Positions 11,850 to 23,872 of a stretch of DNA of 64,000 nucleotides are shown here, piece after piece (positions within the stretch are counted from its first letter, which is position 1; every line of letters begins with the position of its first letter). Location of the stretch: assembly GCA_003999685.1 (NCBI GenBank), contig CP021231.1:744001-808000 (forward strand). Reading direction: 5' to 3'. Below the pieces are notes generated by a model. It saw only the letters and a list, made by a program, of their open reading frames with translations. It made no database searches and was not told the DNA's origin. Source of the stretch: Taiwanofungus camphoratus (Eukaryota; Basidiomycota; Agaricomycetes; Polyporales; Taiwanofungaceae). A program made the translations under genes and the position numbers.

Positions 11850-12368
11850 TAGACTTCAACCAATTGATCAATTTGCTCAATGAATTCAACTGACCGGAGA
11901 CATGAAAGACCAGGCTGATGCTCCCTAATGCGCCTCTTGCTGCATGTAGCATGCTAATACCCCCTTCCTCCTGTCGAGCACTGTATTGTAATCTGTGTAC
12001 TTTTCAACTCTCATGTACCCTCGGTGTTCTCAATGATACTTTTGCTGCGGAGAAATTTGATTATCAAGTTGCGTGGAGTAACATATACTGTATATGGCAC
12101 TTTCCCGGAAGATGCCGTTGTACGTACACGATCATGACTTCGGTAGATCTCAGCGGTCAGCGGCTAAAGTACTGCAGCTTCCTCAGGCCTTACTTACATG
12201 CAGCCTGCATGCCACCAGGGGGAGAATACGCTTGGACCTGCGCCAAACCGGGCTGTACTATTGTATTTGACCTCCGTCTAGCGGAACCTACTTTGGATAG
12301 TAGTTCAGAGATTACACAGAATCTCCTCTCAGAGTATGTGCTACTGACTCTGCATGACACTGAAACTG
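11850..12368. other. Intergenic, 5' side of TSC2
   Basis: About 520 bp between the coiled-coil gene and the tuberin start. A 160-codon open frame (11918-12406) runs through it into the TSC2 5' end in another frame. Its Cys/Thr-rich composition resembles nothing known, so I treat it as chance. The stretch should hold the TSC2 promoter and 5' UTR. Confidence 0.45.
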
Positions 12369-15300
12369 ATGGGGAAGTCAGCTCGGATGCCTTCTCAGCC
12401 CGATGATGCACAGCGGTCCAGTCGACCCAGGGCAGGGAGTACTCTGGTGCCATTTAGCTGGCGCAAGGGCAGGGCCGACGCTGCCTCGGCGCCAGCTCCT
12501 GGACCGTCTGCAATGCCTGTATTATCGCTAGAGGCGCTAATCGAGGCCCTCACCCCTCCCGCAGTTCCCTCGCTTACCCACGCCAGGGCCCTTTCAAGCG
12601 CGCTTGCAGCAAAAACTCCCAATCCCCGACTTGCCGTATTGACTCCAGTGCTGGTTTCCCTCTGCAATGCAAATTCACCTCCCTCATTCCAAGCTGCTGG
12701 CTACGATATTTTGGCCGCCTATTGGGAAAACAACGGCTCTACGGTTCTCACTACAGCCGATAGGCTATCTTGCCTAGCATTGTTTCTTGATCCTGCCACC
12801 CCCTGGGCTCAAGAGACCTGGGAACCCCGCTTCAAGGCCTTGGTGGCCATTATCCAGTCAGGTGCAGAGACAGTGGGCATGGAGGGTTCTCTCCTCAGAG
12901 TGCTACGAAATTGGATAGAAGGAGCATTCGAAGGACTGATCTCCCGAGAGTCAGCTATCCCAGAGGACATAATAGAAAGGCAGCGCAGTGTCGAAATTCT
13001 CACTGATTTCCTTACATCATTAGTTGGGAAGCCCGAATTTGTTTCTCGTCTCTCAGATCAGGATACCTCTGAAGTTTTGCAATTGTGGGAGGGAATGATA
13101 GACAAAGCGTTGATAGTACCGGCAGGCTATGTCTCACTAGCCTCCTCACCTACATCTCCCGTAACTGAAGGCCCGTCGTCGAAGCCGACGTCACCTCAAA
13201 GGATACCACTGACTCATCGACACCACCACTCTTCAACGTCGATACCTCAGATGCTATCTTTGAAGCACCCTGCTGATATTATTGTCGAAGCGTACCTAAC
13301 ATATCTCGCTACGCGATGGAAGGCCCTTGCTCCGAATCACTTAAAAACAATCCTCCCCCTTCTATTCCGTGCGTTAGCGTTCTTCGCCACGCCTCTCCCT
13401 CGAGTATCCTTAAATCCCAGCTCGCCACATCAACATGCGATTGAAAAGAGAATCCTGGATACGCTGACGACCATTGTGACCGGGCCTTTCTCTTCTTCAT
13501 GTACCAACTTCCTGAAACATTTCATGTTCCCCTCCTCCGAAATCTCGCATTCCTCCATACAGACTTCTGTTGGAGCACTGAGGACACTCCGTCTCTCCAT
13601 ACGGGACGTTCTCATCAACCGCCTTGTACGCGCCTATTTAACATGTCAAGTTTCGTTTACTTCCACCCCCGCCGGCGTCCCTACTGGGATAAATCTTGAA
13701 CAGAAATTGATGGAACGTGCGTTCAAGGATGAGGCAACTTCGTGGGATCTACTTAGGTTCCGAAGTGTGCTTTGTCGAGCTGTAAAAGCATGGTGTGACC
13801 AAGGGGAAGATGTACATCTCAAGGTAGTTGGTGCTCCAAAGGAGGCTGTCCTGAATGAGATAGCTGCCATCTTGAAGGACGTCATACAGGCCTTCGATGA
13901 GAGGCCGGAGGGCGAAGTAGTAGATGACGAAGAAGTCAGTGCAGTAGGTGACATACTACAAGAATTAGCTTCTTATGTTCGTCCGTTAAGGTATGTTCAG
14001 GTTGTCGTCGATGCCCTCTCGCTCACGTTGTATGCAAAGAAATCGGGACGGCAGTACTCTTGCACTGTCTCTTACCCAGACGAACGAAGCTTCACCTTTC
14101 CATAGCGCTATATCAACACTCCTTGTTCAGGACCTGATGACCACGCCGTTGTACCCTGTTCTTCCCTCTATCATCCTCTCCATTGCAGATCATCTTCCCG
14201 ATTCAGATACCGCCAACCTACTGGTTACGATGTCCGAACGTCAGAGCCTCGCGCCGACATCTCCGGCATGGTTGGAGCATTGGGCAGCTGTTCTGACAAT
14301 TCCAAATTTATACACCTCATTGCGGCCCTTGACGCGTCAGGTGGCTATGGACATTCTCAAGTCCGTCTGGGATTTTGTGAGGGACATCCCTGTGTATCGC
14401 AGACCCTTGGCTGGCCTTGTATTTGACATTTGGAAAAGACAGGCGTCGGGCAATATGGAAGATGTCACGGTCACTATCATTTGGCACATTCTGGGCGACG
14501 AAGTTGTTTTACTCAGTGCCGAGAGTCAAAGGGAGGAGGCAGCTGAGAACATTGGAGATCGACGAGCCGCTGATGATGTGCTGGATTTTTTGATTCGCAC
14601 CGCCTCTGAGAAACATGAAGACGACGAAGAGACTGTAACTATTTTGGCAGCAGATGCCCATGTGCCTTCGTCCCAGGGGCTAGCTCAGGTCTCATCTGTC
14701 ACCACAGCGGTAGCTTCACCAACTGTGTCTCGAATGCAGTCCGAGATTCAAGTTGCGGTGAAAGATCAGCAGTCAGCCATGCAGTCACTGACGTCGCTGT
14801 TAACCTCGTTTACTTCCGGTAATTCGCCTCGTTCTCAATCGCAACCACGTCAAGATCATGACCATCCGCCTGCCGTTGAACCTACCTTGCAACACACTGA
14901 GGAAATCCTACCGATGTCCAAAACGGTGGGTGCTATCGTTGGGATCACGTCGATCTTCAGCCAGCTTGCATTCACTCCCCTCGTACTAGCAGAGAAAACC
15001 CAGGAGCTCGCTCTACGTGTATTCCGTGTTCTGGTTGATTTGCTGTCGAGCGCAGGATGTGTCAGAGCGAGATTGGCAGTTCTCCAATTTCTGACACGAC
15101 TCAGAGTGGATCGCGATCACAGACTCTACTTCGCTACGTCAGACTATGACAAAGATGGTCATATCCATTCCTTAGCTTCCCTCATCAATCGTGCCCACAA
15201 TGGAAACCATGCTGGCGAAGAACCTGTCGTCAATCACGAGACTCGCAGAGCACGTCCTCGCGTGCCGCAAGAGCGGGATGGGAGGCGGCCGTCTAGAGGT

Positions 15301-17743
15301 CGAGGCGGACCGCCATCGAAATTGGAGTCAAGCAGGAGTCGTTCCCGAACCACACCCAAGTTAATTCCAACATCCACCTCCATCCGTCGTGCAAAAGCCA
15401 GAGATCCAATTTGGTCATTACCTGAGACCTTGCCGTTTTCGCTAGCGGATACCGATACACCAAGCGAAGGTATCACATCATTTGACCCCACATGCCCTGA
15501 CAATAGGGCTGTTCTACCTTTGTCCACCTATCTGACGAAGTTGGTAGACATTATTGAGGGAGAAAAGGAGTGGGAGATCCTGTCCTATGTTTTGTGCCAT
15601 CTTCCAACGCAACTTGCCAATAAGCACCTTTTCTGTGGACCCAAGTCTAAGACTATAATTGGCAGACTTCTTTCCGTTATATGCGCAGGGATTTTGGAGG
15701 ACAAGTTTGCCACGAACATTGAGCGTTGGCCCGACGGTATTATAGCACGAGATGCCCATGGCTTGGCATATCACACGTTGACGGTACTCATCAGTTACAA
15801 AAATTGTTTCCCGGACGTGCAGCTCCAGCATCGTTTGGTAGAGGTGTTGTTATTGGGGCTTAACGGTCAACCATCGACAATAAAGAGCTGTCTGCATGCA
15901 CTGTCACTGTCCGCCTTCGAGCTGCAGCCTTCAATGACCAAGTTTCTCTCCAGGATTCTAGAGAAGCTTTCGCAAATCATGTCGAATCCTGCAATGGCAG
16001 TCCATATCATTGAATTCCTTGCCATCGTTGGTTCTCTACAGTCCCTCCACGTCAACTTCACTGAAGGTGATTACAAGATGGTCTTTGGAGTTGCGCTGCA
16101 GTATCTGCAATACCATAATCGCCCGGACGAGTCGCTTCCAATATCGTGGGCACTCTCGCAGCATGTCCGTGTCATGTCTTACTATATCATCTATCTCTGG
16201 TTTCTGGCGGTGAAGTTCCCTGATAGACCTCGACACATCAAATTTATAACCCGTCAATTACTACTTGCAAACGAAGGACAAAATGAAGTGGATGAACCCA
16301 CTGAAGTGTGTTTTGATTGGCTCGCACGCTATACGTATGCGAGTGCCGACCCGCGACCTGCGAATTCCATGCTCAGTGACATCGTCACGAGCCGCAGTCT
16401 GCAAAAATCAACTCCAGAGCCTGTAATCAATGAGAAGACGTGGATTGCAGGCAATGCTGTAATCACTGTGAGAGCCTTGGCAAGGCGTGGATGGATGGAA
16501 GTGCTTTCTCGGCGAGCTTCGGGTCTAACAAAATTCCTATGCAGAGCAGAAAACGTACCCATGGTGCCTGTGGGTGACGTCGATCCAGACACACCTACAA
16601 TTTTTGCCAGTTTAACCATGGATCGGGATGCGCAAAATCCAGGAACATTTGCGACGGAATCGGTGACAGTTTCGGAGGGTAGCTCGATTGTAGTAAGTGT
16701 TATGTCAACCTTTAGCGTGACTTAGTTGGTAATTCGAGTAGCAAGATCTACAGCTCATTCTCAGTCCTACGGCTGAATCAAAGGATAACACCCCCCGACC
16801 CGATCCCATCACAGGTTATGTCTGGAGTGGTACAGCACCGTCCCAGAGGCGGAAAGAAGTATCAATTGATCCTGGATACCTCTCTCTGCAATTGTCCTCC
16901 TATCCAGATCATACATCTGGCAGGCCATGTTTGGTGACTGATTCAAGTAGATTGTCAAGGTTCTGCAGCTCGCTAGACAGGATGCCCGTCATCGATACTC
17001 ATAAAGTTGGGATTATGTACGTAGCTCCTGGCCAGAAGCATGAGAACGAGATATTGCGCAACGACCATGGATCTCCCGCGTACACCCGCTTCTTAGAAGG
17101 TCTAGCCAGACTCATCAATTTACGTGGTCAAGTCGATGTTTACGCTGGCGGCCTGGATCCAAACGAAGATGGTGAATATGCCTATGCATGGTGGGATGAC
17201 ATTGGACAAATTCTCTTTCATACTGCTACATTGATGCCGGCATCCGACGATGAAATCTGCACGAATAAGAAACGACACATAGGAAATGACTTCGTCCGAA
17301 TCGTCTGGAACGACTCGGGCATGCCATACGCATTCGATACCCTAACAACCCAATTCCAATTCGTAAACATCGTTATTGAACCACATTCTCGAGGCGCGAT
17401 CGCTGCATTCTCGGACAATATCCACGAGAATGAGTATTTCAAGGTTATCGTACAACGTGCACCTGGCATGACTGAGTTCACACCCATTGGAGACTTCAAG
17501 CTGATCTCTGCTGAGACCTTGCCTCTTCTTGTCCGACAGCTTAGTCTATTGACGGATTGGTTTGTCTCTGTCTTCCAGCACACCCAAAATGATACTGCGC
17601 GGGTAGAGATGGTCACAAACTGGCGTTCTCGACTGCAAGCTATAAAAAGATTTCGAGCGCTTGTGGCTTCAGATAAGCCTGATTTTACTGAAGAGGGTGT
17701 TATGGGACAAGAATATCGCAGAGACTTTACGACGGCATACTAG
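12369..17743 (+). CDS. TSC2: Tuberin orthologue, Rheb GTPase-activating protein
   Basis: Three exons close in frame: 12369-13990, 14055-16692 and 16742-17743, about 1,753 codons, close to the size of human tuberin. ATG at 12369 is used; the ATG at 12387 is a possible alternative. Most of the protein is helical, HEAT-like repeat. A disordered Arg/Ser-rich linker sits near 15,230-15,370. The last exon holds the RapGAP domain: DTHKVGIMYVAPGQKHENE, VYAGGLDPNEDGEYAYAWWD, DIGQILFHTATLMP and KKRHIGNDFVRIVWNDSG. The Asn in HIGNDFV is the expected 'asparagine thumb' that activates GTP hydrolysis. With TSC1 it inactivates Rheb and so restrains TORC1 growth signalling (family knowledge). It is convergent with GEN1; the stops are about 190 bp apart. 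Nothing in the GAP domain looks broken. Confidence 0.93.
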
Positions 17744-17932
17744 GAATGTACTAATAGTGGTCCTCTCAAAATTATCTAGGTTATCTAGTTGCTCGCTCTG
17801 TTTGCTTTCTCATTTCTGTAGCCACATAGCATATCACAATCGTGTTTTCGATAAACATTACGCCAGAAGTCATCCAACACGGAGTGTAGGTATTACATTG
17901 TACTTAGCGAATCCAACATCGTGGTTATGAGG

Positions 17933-20922
17933 TCACGTTAAATCAATGATATCGTCGGGATCCAAGTGCTTCGAGGGACGAGATGCTATAGAAGATACTA
18001 GCTTCTTAGGAATACTGATTGAAGATTTCGCGTGCTTTGGTCGGGAGGTAGCCATGGATCCAATTCGGGAATTATTATTCGTCTTTGCTTTGGCGAGCAG
18101 CAGAGGCGCGACTTTGGTCGGGAGTGGCGTATCAGAATCACTCGAGATCTCGATGACTGACATGTCCGTCTTCAAACTGCCGATTTTCGGGGATAGAGTT
18201 AGTGGCTTGATTGTTGATGTGAGAGGATATCTTCGGAGAGGTGAAGGGGAGCCTGTACGTTCGCCTCCTTGTGTATGTTCTTCGGTATCTGGTTCCGCGA
18301 CTCGATTTAACCGCGGAGAGGAGTGTTTCTGTGACTTACGAGGGGACTTCTGCAATGGACAACGCTGAGAGCCGGAGTCAGACGACGTTGATGGTCGTGG
18401 ATGTGTCTGCTGCGGTGCTAGGGAACGGTAAGGCCTAGTTGTGGTTCCGGATGGATTGCCGTCTTTCAACCTAAGTTCATCGTCAAGGGACATCGGAAAA
18501 GGCCGAGGTTTGAAGCAAATCGCAGGCAGAGATGGCTTAGGAGGCGGTATATTGCTGTCTTCTTCAAGCTCAGAGCAGATACTGCTTAGGGCCGATGATG
18601 TTGTGGTCCCTGATGTCCGGGAGGACGCTGTAAGGAATGGCAGATGGGTTGAGTAAGTCGATTTTCTGCTGTCACAAGGCTCGTCGTCTGAGGTATCACT
18701 TAGATCCGTGGTGGTGAGGAACTTCGCTCCGATAGAGTTGTTTCTCGCACTCGAAGACGAAGTATTCTCAAGCCTAGTCGAATTTTTAGACGTACTTGAC
18801 AACGTCTTAGATTTCGCTTCTTTGACACCTTTACTAGTTGCGAAGAACTTTTTCAGATTAGGAGGGCGGCTCGCGAGTCCCTTGTCGCTTGCATTTGATC
18901 GTTTAAATTCATCATCGATGTCTGAGGTTGGACCAGCTAGTTTCGCAGCTTTCCTAATGTCCCGTGCAATGGACTTCTTCGGTATACCGGAGGCCGAAGA
19001 CAGTGCTTCCTCTCCCGCGACAAGTGGGACCGCTGCTTTCTTCTTCCCTTTCACCTTGGACCCGGCTGTACTGCCGGATTTGGACCTGCTCGAAGTACTT
19101 TTCCTAACCTTCTTGGCCTGGCGCATCTGTTGAACGCCGTCGAATTCGTCGACTAGTTCAGGTTCTACTATACGAACCATAGATGCAGGGAGCCACATTC
19201 GCAAATGGCTGAGCGGATTAGGAGGTGGTTTTTTAGCCTTCGCCTTGCCTTTACTCTCACCTCCGTCTTCATCTTCGTCGAGCTCTCTATCTTCGTCATC
19301 ATCGTCTAGACCTGTTATGAGGGCCGTCCTCAAACCTTTCACGCCTGCCTCACAGAGACGAACAAGTTGTGCTGGCGCAATTTCGAGGCGGTACTCAGGC
19401 ACGCCATCTGTCGACACATGTTGCCTAGACGAGTGGATCTTGACGATGAGGCGCTCCTCATCGTCCTCATCGTCCTCTTCCACATGCTGTGAGGCCGGGG
19501 AGTTGAGTTGCATAGACGAGAAATGCTTCGAAATCATCGATGATGGTGTACCAGGGGCTGTGGGCCCCTCTCGACCATTTTTCCTCGGTGTCGCTGGAGG
19601 GGCGCCAGACAGTCTCTCTGCAGCCCGCGCGGCTTTCTTGTCCGATAGCAGTGCAGCTCGACGCAAGATGCGAAGCACAGCAGATGGCCACAGCACGGTC
19701 CTGAAGCGCTTGATGATGATCTCCTTAACCCCCCACTCGAAGTACATCTCGCATAGGCCCGCGATCTTACCCAGGTCCGGCTCTTTTTCCCAGTCGATAG
19801 GGATGTCCCGCACAGTCTTGCCCTTCGTCTCGGACGTGATGGGATTAGCGTATGAGAGCAACACGTCAATGTTTGGGAAGTCTTCTGGTATGGACTTGGC
19901 AAGTGAGGGGTGCCTGCGGCCGATGTGGCCCTGCGAGTTCGTGCGCAGCTCCTCTCTGATTTCATCGCGCCATGTACTCAGAAATTCTGGCAAATGTTCA
20001 CTTGGGAGCGTGCGGGCGGCCTTGAGCAGCGTGTCACCGAAACCGCACTTTGCTAGGCCGTGCGCGATGGTGCCACCGCAGCCTGTCAGGCCGGCTTGAT
20101 GGTAGTCTCCGCCGCGAAGAATGCCTATAAGTATGAGGCCTCCTTGTGTGAGCTTTATCTTCGGGTGCTGGGCGATGTCTTGTGACTTATATGTCGCAAC
20201 GTGATTACCATCATCTCTCCCGGCTGAGTTTTTGAGGGAATGTGCGCGATTACCACTTAGATTGACACTAGGACTGATGGCGTGTGCTACATCAACATTC
20301 TGCTGCCTGGCACGTGTCAAGCAATGGGATACTCACTTGCGGACCACCATCGTAGCTCCGAAGAGGAAAGTGTCCACGTCATCAGACATGACAGCGTCTA
20401 TTATTCCAGTGCGATTCAGATATGCAAGCTCGGCCTCAGCTTCTCCGGGAGCCTGTCAAACGTTCAGTACTGCGCTGAAGGTACATCCAGAATGAAGGCG
20501 TACCATACGCCACTCAAAGCCGAAAGCGTTGATGATCGCTTGCATACCCTGTATCATCCAATGGTCCTTCCCGCTAATGCGCTTGCCTCGCTTGACCTCC
20601 GGTCGTTTAGGACCATCGAACACGAACAGTGGTAGGAAGGGCATGCTCATGAGACGCGTGCAACGGAAAAAGAGAGTCCTCAGCTCTGGGTTTTCGCCCT
20701 CCCGACCGTAAGTTGCATGGTAGAACCAGATGCTCGCATCGATGCCGACTCGGAAGCCCCGTACGCCGCCCGTATTCCGCTCGAAACCATCAATGACTGC
20801 AAGATGAGTCAATGAACGCGTCTCTCCTGCTGGTCGAAGGATCTAGGCGGCACTTGGTGTTAAGGTATTTGATGAAAAAAGAAGTAAGATAGCCTTACAT
20901 CCCAAAGCCCGGCGACACCCAT
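17933..20922 (-). CDS. GEN1: GEN1/YEN1-type Holliday junction resolvase (XPG family)
   Basis: The start is the ATG at 20920-20922 (MGVAGLWD), whose last codon touches an intron; the next exon continues ILRPAGETRSLTHLAVIDGF. XPG-N motifs are VGIDASIWFYHATYG, with the metal-binding Asp, and LFVFDGPKRPEVKRGKR. The XPG-I part has APGEAEAELAYLNRIG and AVMSDDVDTFLFGATMV. A further intron lies at about 20,313-20,338. Then GGLILIGILRGGDYHQAG marks the helix-hairpin-helix region that gives Rad2-family nucleases their DNA grip. A long Ser/Lys/Asp-rich disordered tail ends DDIIDLT at stop 17933-17935. The protein should cut four-way junctions symmetrically in the nucleus at the end of recombination. The tail has acidic patches and many Ser/Thr-Pro sites of the kind used for cell-cycle control in Yen1 (inference). 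Family assignment is firm. Confidence 0.92.
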
Positions 20923-21271
20923 GAATCTTCAAGTGAACGACGCGGGAACACATTGTTGTCACAAACGCGAATGGTCACGACTTGTAACAGATGAACCCCG
21001 GGTACTCCGAACGATCCAGTAATATAATGGCATTTGACCTTTTAACGAAGTGCCATAATAAGAGAGCTCTGCCAAATAACATAATCCTACGTTATATCGA
21101 AGTTAATGCTCAAACTCCTAATATAGGGTGACACCCTACTTTGTAACCTAACCCAGCACCCCCTACATCCCTCAAGGCGTTACAAATAGGAGGGGCGAGC
21201 GCACAACTCCTCCAGAGCCTGCCAACTTTCACCGTTATTCTCCTGGTCCCCGTTGAAGGCGTATACCCATC
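20923..21271. promoter_or_regulatory. Divergent promoter region of GEN1 and a TKL kinase, with short palindrome
   Basis: This 349-bp region separates the two start codons. A perfect 6+1+6 palindrome (AGGGTG-A-CACCCT, 21125-21137) lies near its middle and could be a site for a dimeric factor; nothing shows which. No other gene or RNA is seen. Confidence 0.4.
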
Positions 21272-23328
21272 ATGCATTCCGATGCCTTCGATGTTATTCC
21301 GTATGAGGTATGTACAGGTCGGTTTGGTCTGAACGTGTTAGAATGATCCATGACGGGTCGTAGGATGTAAAAGGGGATTGGAAGAAGTTAGGCTCCGGGT
21401 CCTTTGGTAACGTATACAAGGGTGAGTATATAGCTTAGAAAGGATGCGGTACAAATGCTGATTTGCGATGTGCAGGAGTCTACCTCGGTATCGACGTTGC
21501 GATCAAGGAAGTCTTACCTTCTTCGGATTACGACGTATCGAAGTATTTCGAGAGAGAATGGAGGCTCATGAAGTGAGTTCCTGAGCATGTTTGATACGAA
21601 TTGCTGCTCACGAGTCTACAGGGAGGCTCGCCACCCAAATGTCGTCTTGTACTTAGGTCTTTCTCAAGCACCCGACGGGCGCATATTTATCATCTCCGAG
21701 TACATCGAGAACGGTAACCTGCGGATGTATATCCATGACAAGAACAAGCCGTTTCCTTGGAGACTACGACTGTCGTTTGCGACAGACATCGCTCGCGCTC
21801 TTGCTTACTTGCACGCGAGGAAGTGCATCCACCGCGACCTGAAAGGCGAGAACCTGCTCGTGACGTCAAATGGCCGTCTGAAGATCACCGACTTTGGGTT
21901 CGCGCGAATAGCAGCGCGGAACGAGGAAGAGAGCAAGCGGCTGACGTTCTGCGGCACCGACTCGTACATGTCTCCGGAGATCTTGACTGGCACCGAGTTC
22001 GATCTGCCGACGGACATTTTCTCGCTGGGTGTGATCTTTTGCGAGATCGCGGCACGTAAGCTCGCAGACGACCACACGTTCCGCCGGTCTCCACCGCTGT
22101 TCGTCATCGACTCCGACGAAGTGCGCCGGCTGGCTAGCCCGGGGTGTCCGCTCGCTTTCGTCAAACTGGCACTTGACTGCCTTGCGCAGGACCCATGCTC
22201 GCGCCCGAACACACGCATCATCCTAGAGCGCTTGAGAGAGATTGAGGCGGAAGTACTATCGCGCCCGTCAGAAATGGAGGACATGCATCTTGGCACTACC
22301 AAGTTCATGACTGGAGGAGCACGGAGACCCGGTGCTGCGCCCCGGATTCCCAGCTTTGGAATGGGCGTAGGGAAGGACATTCGGAACGGCGGAGACGACT
22401 CTTCCGTCAGCATTCCATCCAGCGATGAGTCCGAAGACAGTGATGAGGAGCTCATGCAAGCAGTTGACCGGCTCAGTCATGTCGACTTAAGTAGTATCTG
22501 GAACGACGCTACTGCAGGTGAGAACATTTCCGTCTCGTAGCTCGATGTTTACTCACGTTCTTTCATCTCTAGGGCACAGTGGCGAAAGCACACAGCCACT
22601 CCTCAACAACACATCCAGCACACATTCTGAATATAGCACCACTGTCGTCCGGGGTCATGCGCCGCAGTACACGCCCTCGCTCTCTTCTATTCTTACCATT
22701 CGACCTGCTGCACCCCCGAACAGCCCCGCTGATCAGGGCACCGCCCCCCCTGCGACTGCGGCGGAGCGGCCCACACCGATGCAGACGGACTCGATGATCA
22801 GCATCGAGTCGTATTATACCGCATCGACGTCGTCGCTCGCCGAGCTGTCCATCGCAGCCGCGACCGAGGGTGGCTCGACGATCCGCGGGTCTGCGTTACC
22901 GCTCGTGCACCGCTTTACGCTGCTGAAGCCGGGTGCGAAGCGCACGAACGCGAACGGGAGCAAGAGCCGCAGCCGAAGCAACTCGCCGTCGCCCCACCCG
23001 CCTGGTGAGGGGCTGTGGAACCCGCTCGACTTCTTCTTTTCGAGCACACTGCTTGCGGCGAAGTGTGATGTCTGCGGGAAGAGGCTGGGGTGGAAGCCCG
23101 TGCTCGAGTGCGATGATTGTGGACTGCGGTGCGTGCCATTACGTCGGTAATTTATCCCAGGTCCTTTGCGCTGATTTGACTCTGATTAGTGCGCACGTCA
23201 AGTGTGGCGAGAATGCCCCAATGGATTGTGGTATTCGTCCGACTAGACCCGGAGTTCATCAAACCGTCTCCAACCCCCCATCTCCTCTATCGAAAGCCAA
23301 GAATTCAAAATCGGCTTCTCCGAAATGA
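21272..23328 (+). CDS. TKL-family protein kinase with C-terminal C1-like zinc finger
   Basis: The start is ATG 21272 (MHSDAFDVIPYE), with introns from 21308 and 21422 and more downstream. Kinase landmarks are present in order: glycine-rich loop LGSGSFGNVYKG, ATP lysine in VAIKEVLP, catalytic loop IHRDLKGENLLV, DFG in ITDFGFARI, and SYMSPEI. The kinase is therefore predicted active; its motifs fit the tyrosine-kinase-like (TKL/LIMK/Raf-like) group of Ser/Thr kinases. A Ser/Asp/Glu-rich linker (SSDESEDSDEE) and a Ser/Thr/Pro-rich region follow. The C-terminus has a C1-type finger pattern: KCDVCGKRLGW, ECDDCGLR, then after an intron AHVKCGENAPMDCG. The first His of a classic C1 is not visible at its usual place, so diacylglycerol binding is doubtful. 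The stop follows SASPK at about 23326. It shares its promoter region with GEN1. Confidence 0.85.
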
Positions 23329-23872
23329 TTGGATTCTATGGTTTACTTCCTCTCAACATCTACGATATTATGACCGTTACGACCGCTGCAACCAAATACT
23401 TATTGTCAGGTGACCTGCATCATAGGTCTTACAGTTTGATCACTTGTTTTGTTCCTCCGCATGACATTGTTGACACGCAACTGCATCGTTTTCCCTCACA
23501 TTCTGAATAGCAGTATCACGACGTCTCTGTATCAAGGACTTAAATTAACGTCGGGCTCCGTTTCGGAAGGCTTACATTATCTTCGAAAGATCGCTCTTAC
23601 TGGTCTGTATTAATGCACAGGTCTTATTCTTTCTATCCTATGAAAAGGCTGCTTGTGAACTAGTGGCCATCGTTTGTATCTTGTCGAACATGTAAAAAAA
23701 CCTCTTTCACGAAGTCTGTCGATATCTGAAAATGTCTGACAAAGGTGGCGGATAAGTCATTCAGTTCAGTCTGCAAAATCCTCAGCGTGCAGCTGCACGT
23801 AGTTCAGAAAGCCGAACGTCCTGGTACATTGTATTCATTCAGTGTACCTCAAAATCCACTTGATAGACTTGC
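23329..23872. other. Convergent intergenic region
   Basis: About 540 bp between the 3' ends of two convergent genes. I see no gene, RNA or repeat. It should hold both 3' UTRs. Confidence 0.5.

Noticed and set aside
11918-12406. 162-codon plus-strand frame before TSC2
   Set aside because: No domain, odd Cys/Thr composition, and it overlaps the TSC2 start in another frame; more likely promoter and 5' UTR.
19245-20099. 284-codon Ser-rich plus-strand frame
   Set aside because: It lies antisense to the GEN1 coding exon, and its Ser runs mirror the acidic patches of that gene.
21145-21165. Telomere-like CTAACCC near 21,150
   Set aside because: A single partial repeat within a divergent promoter; no array.
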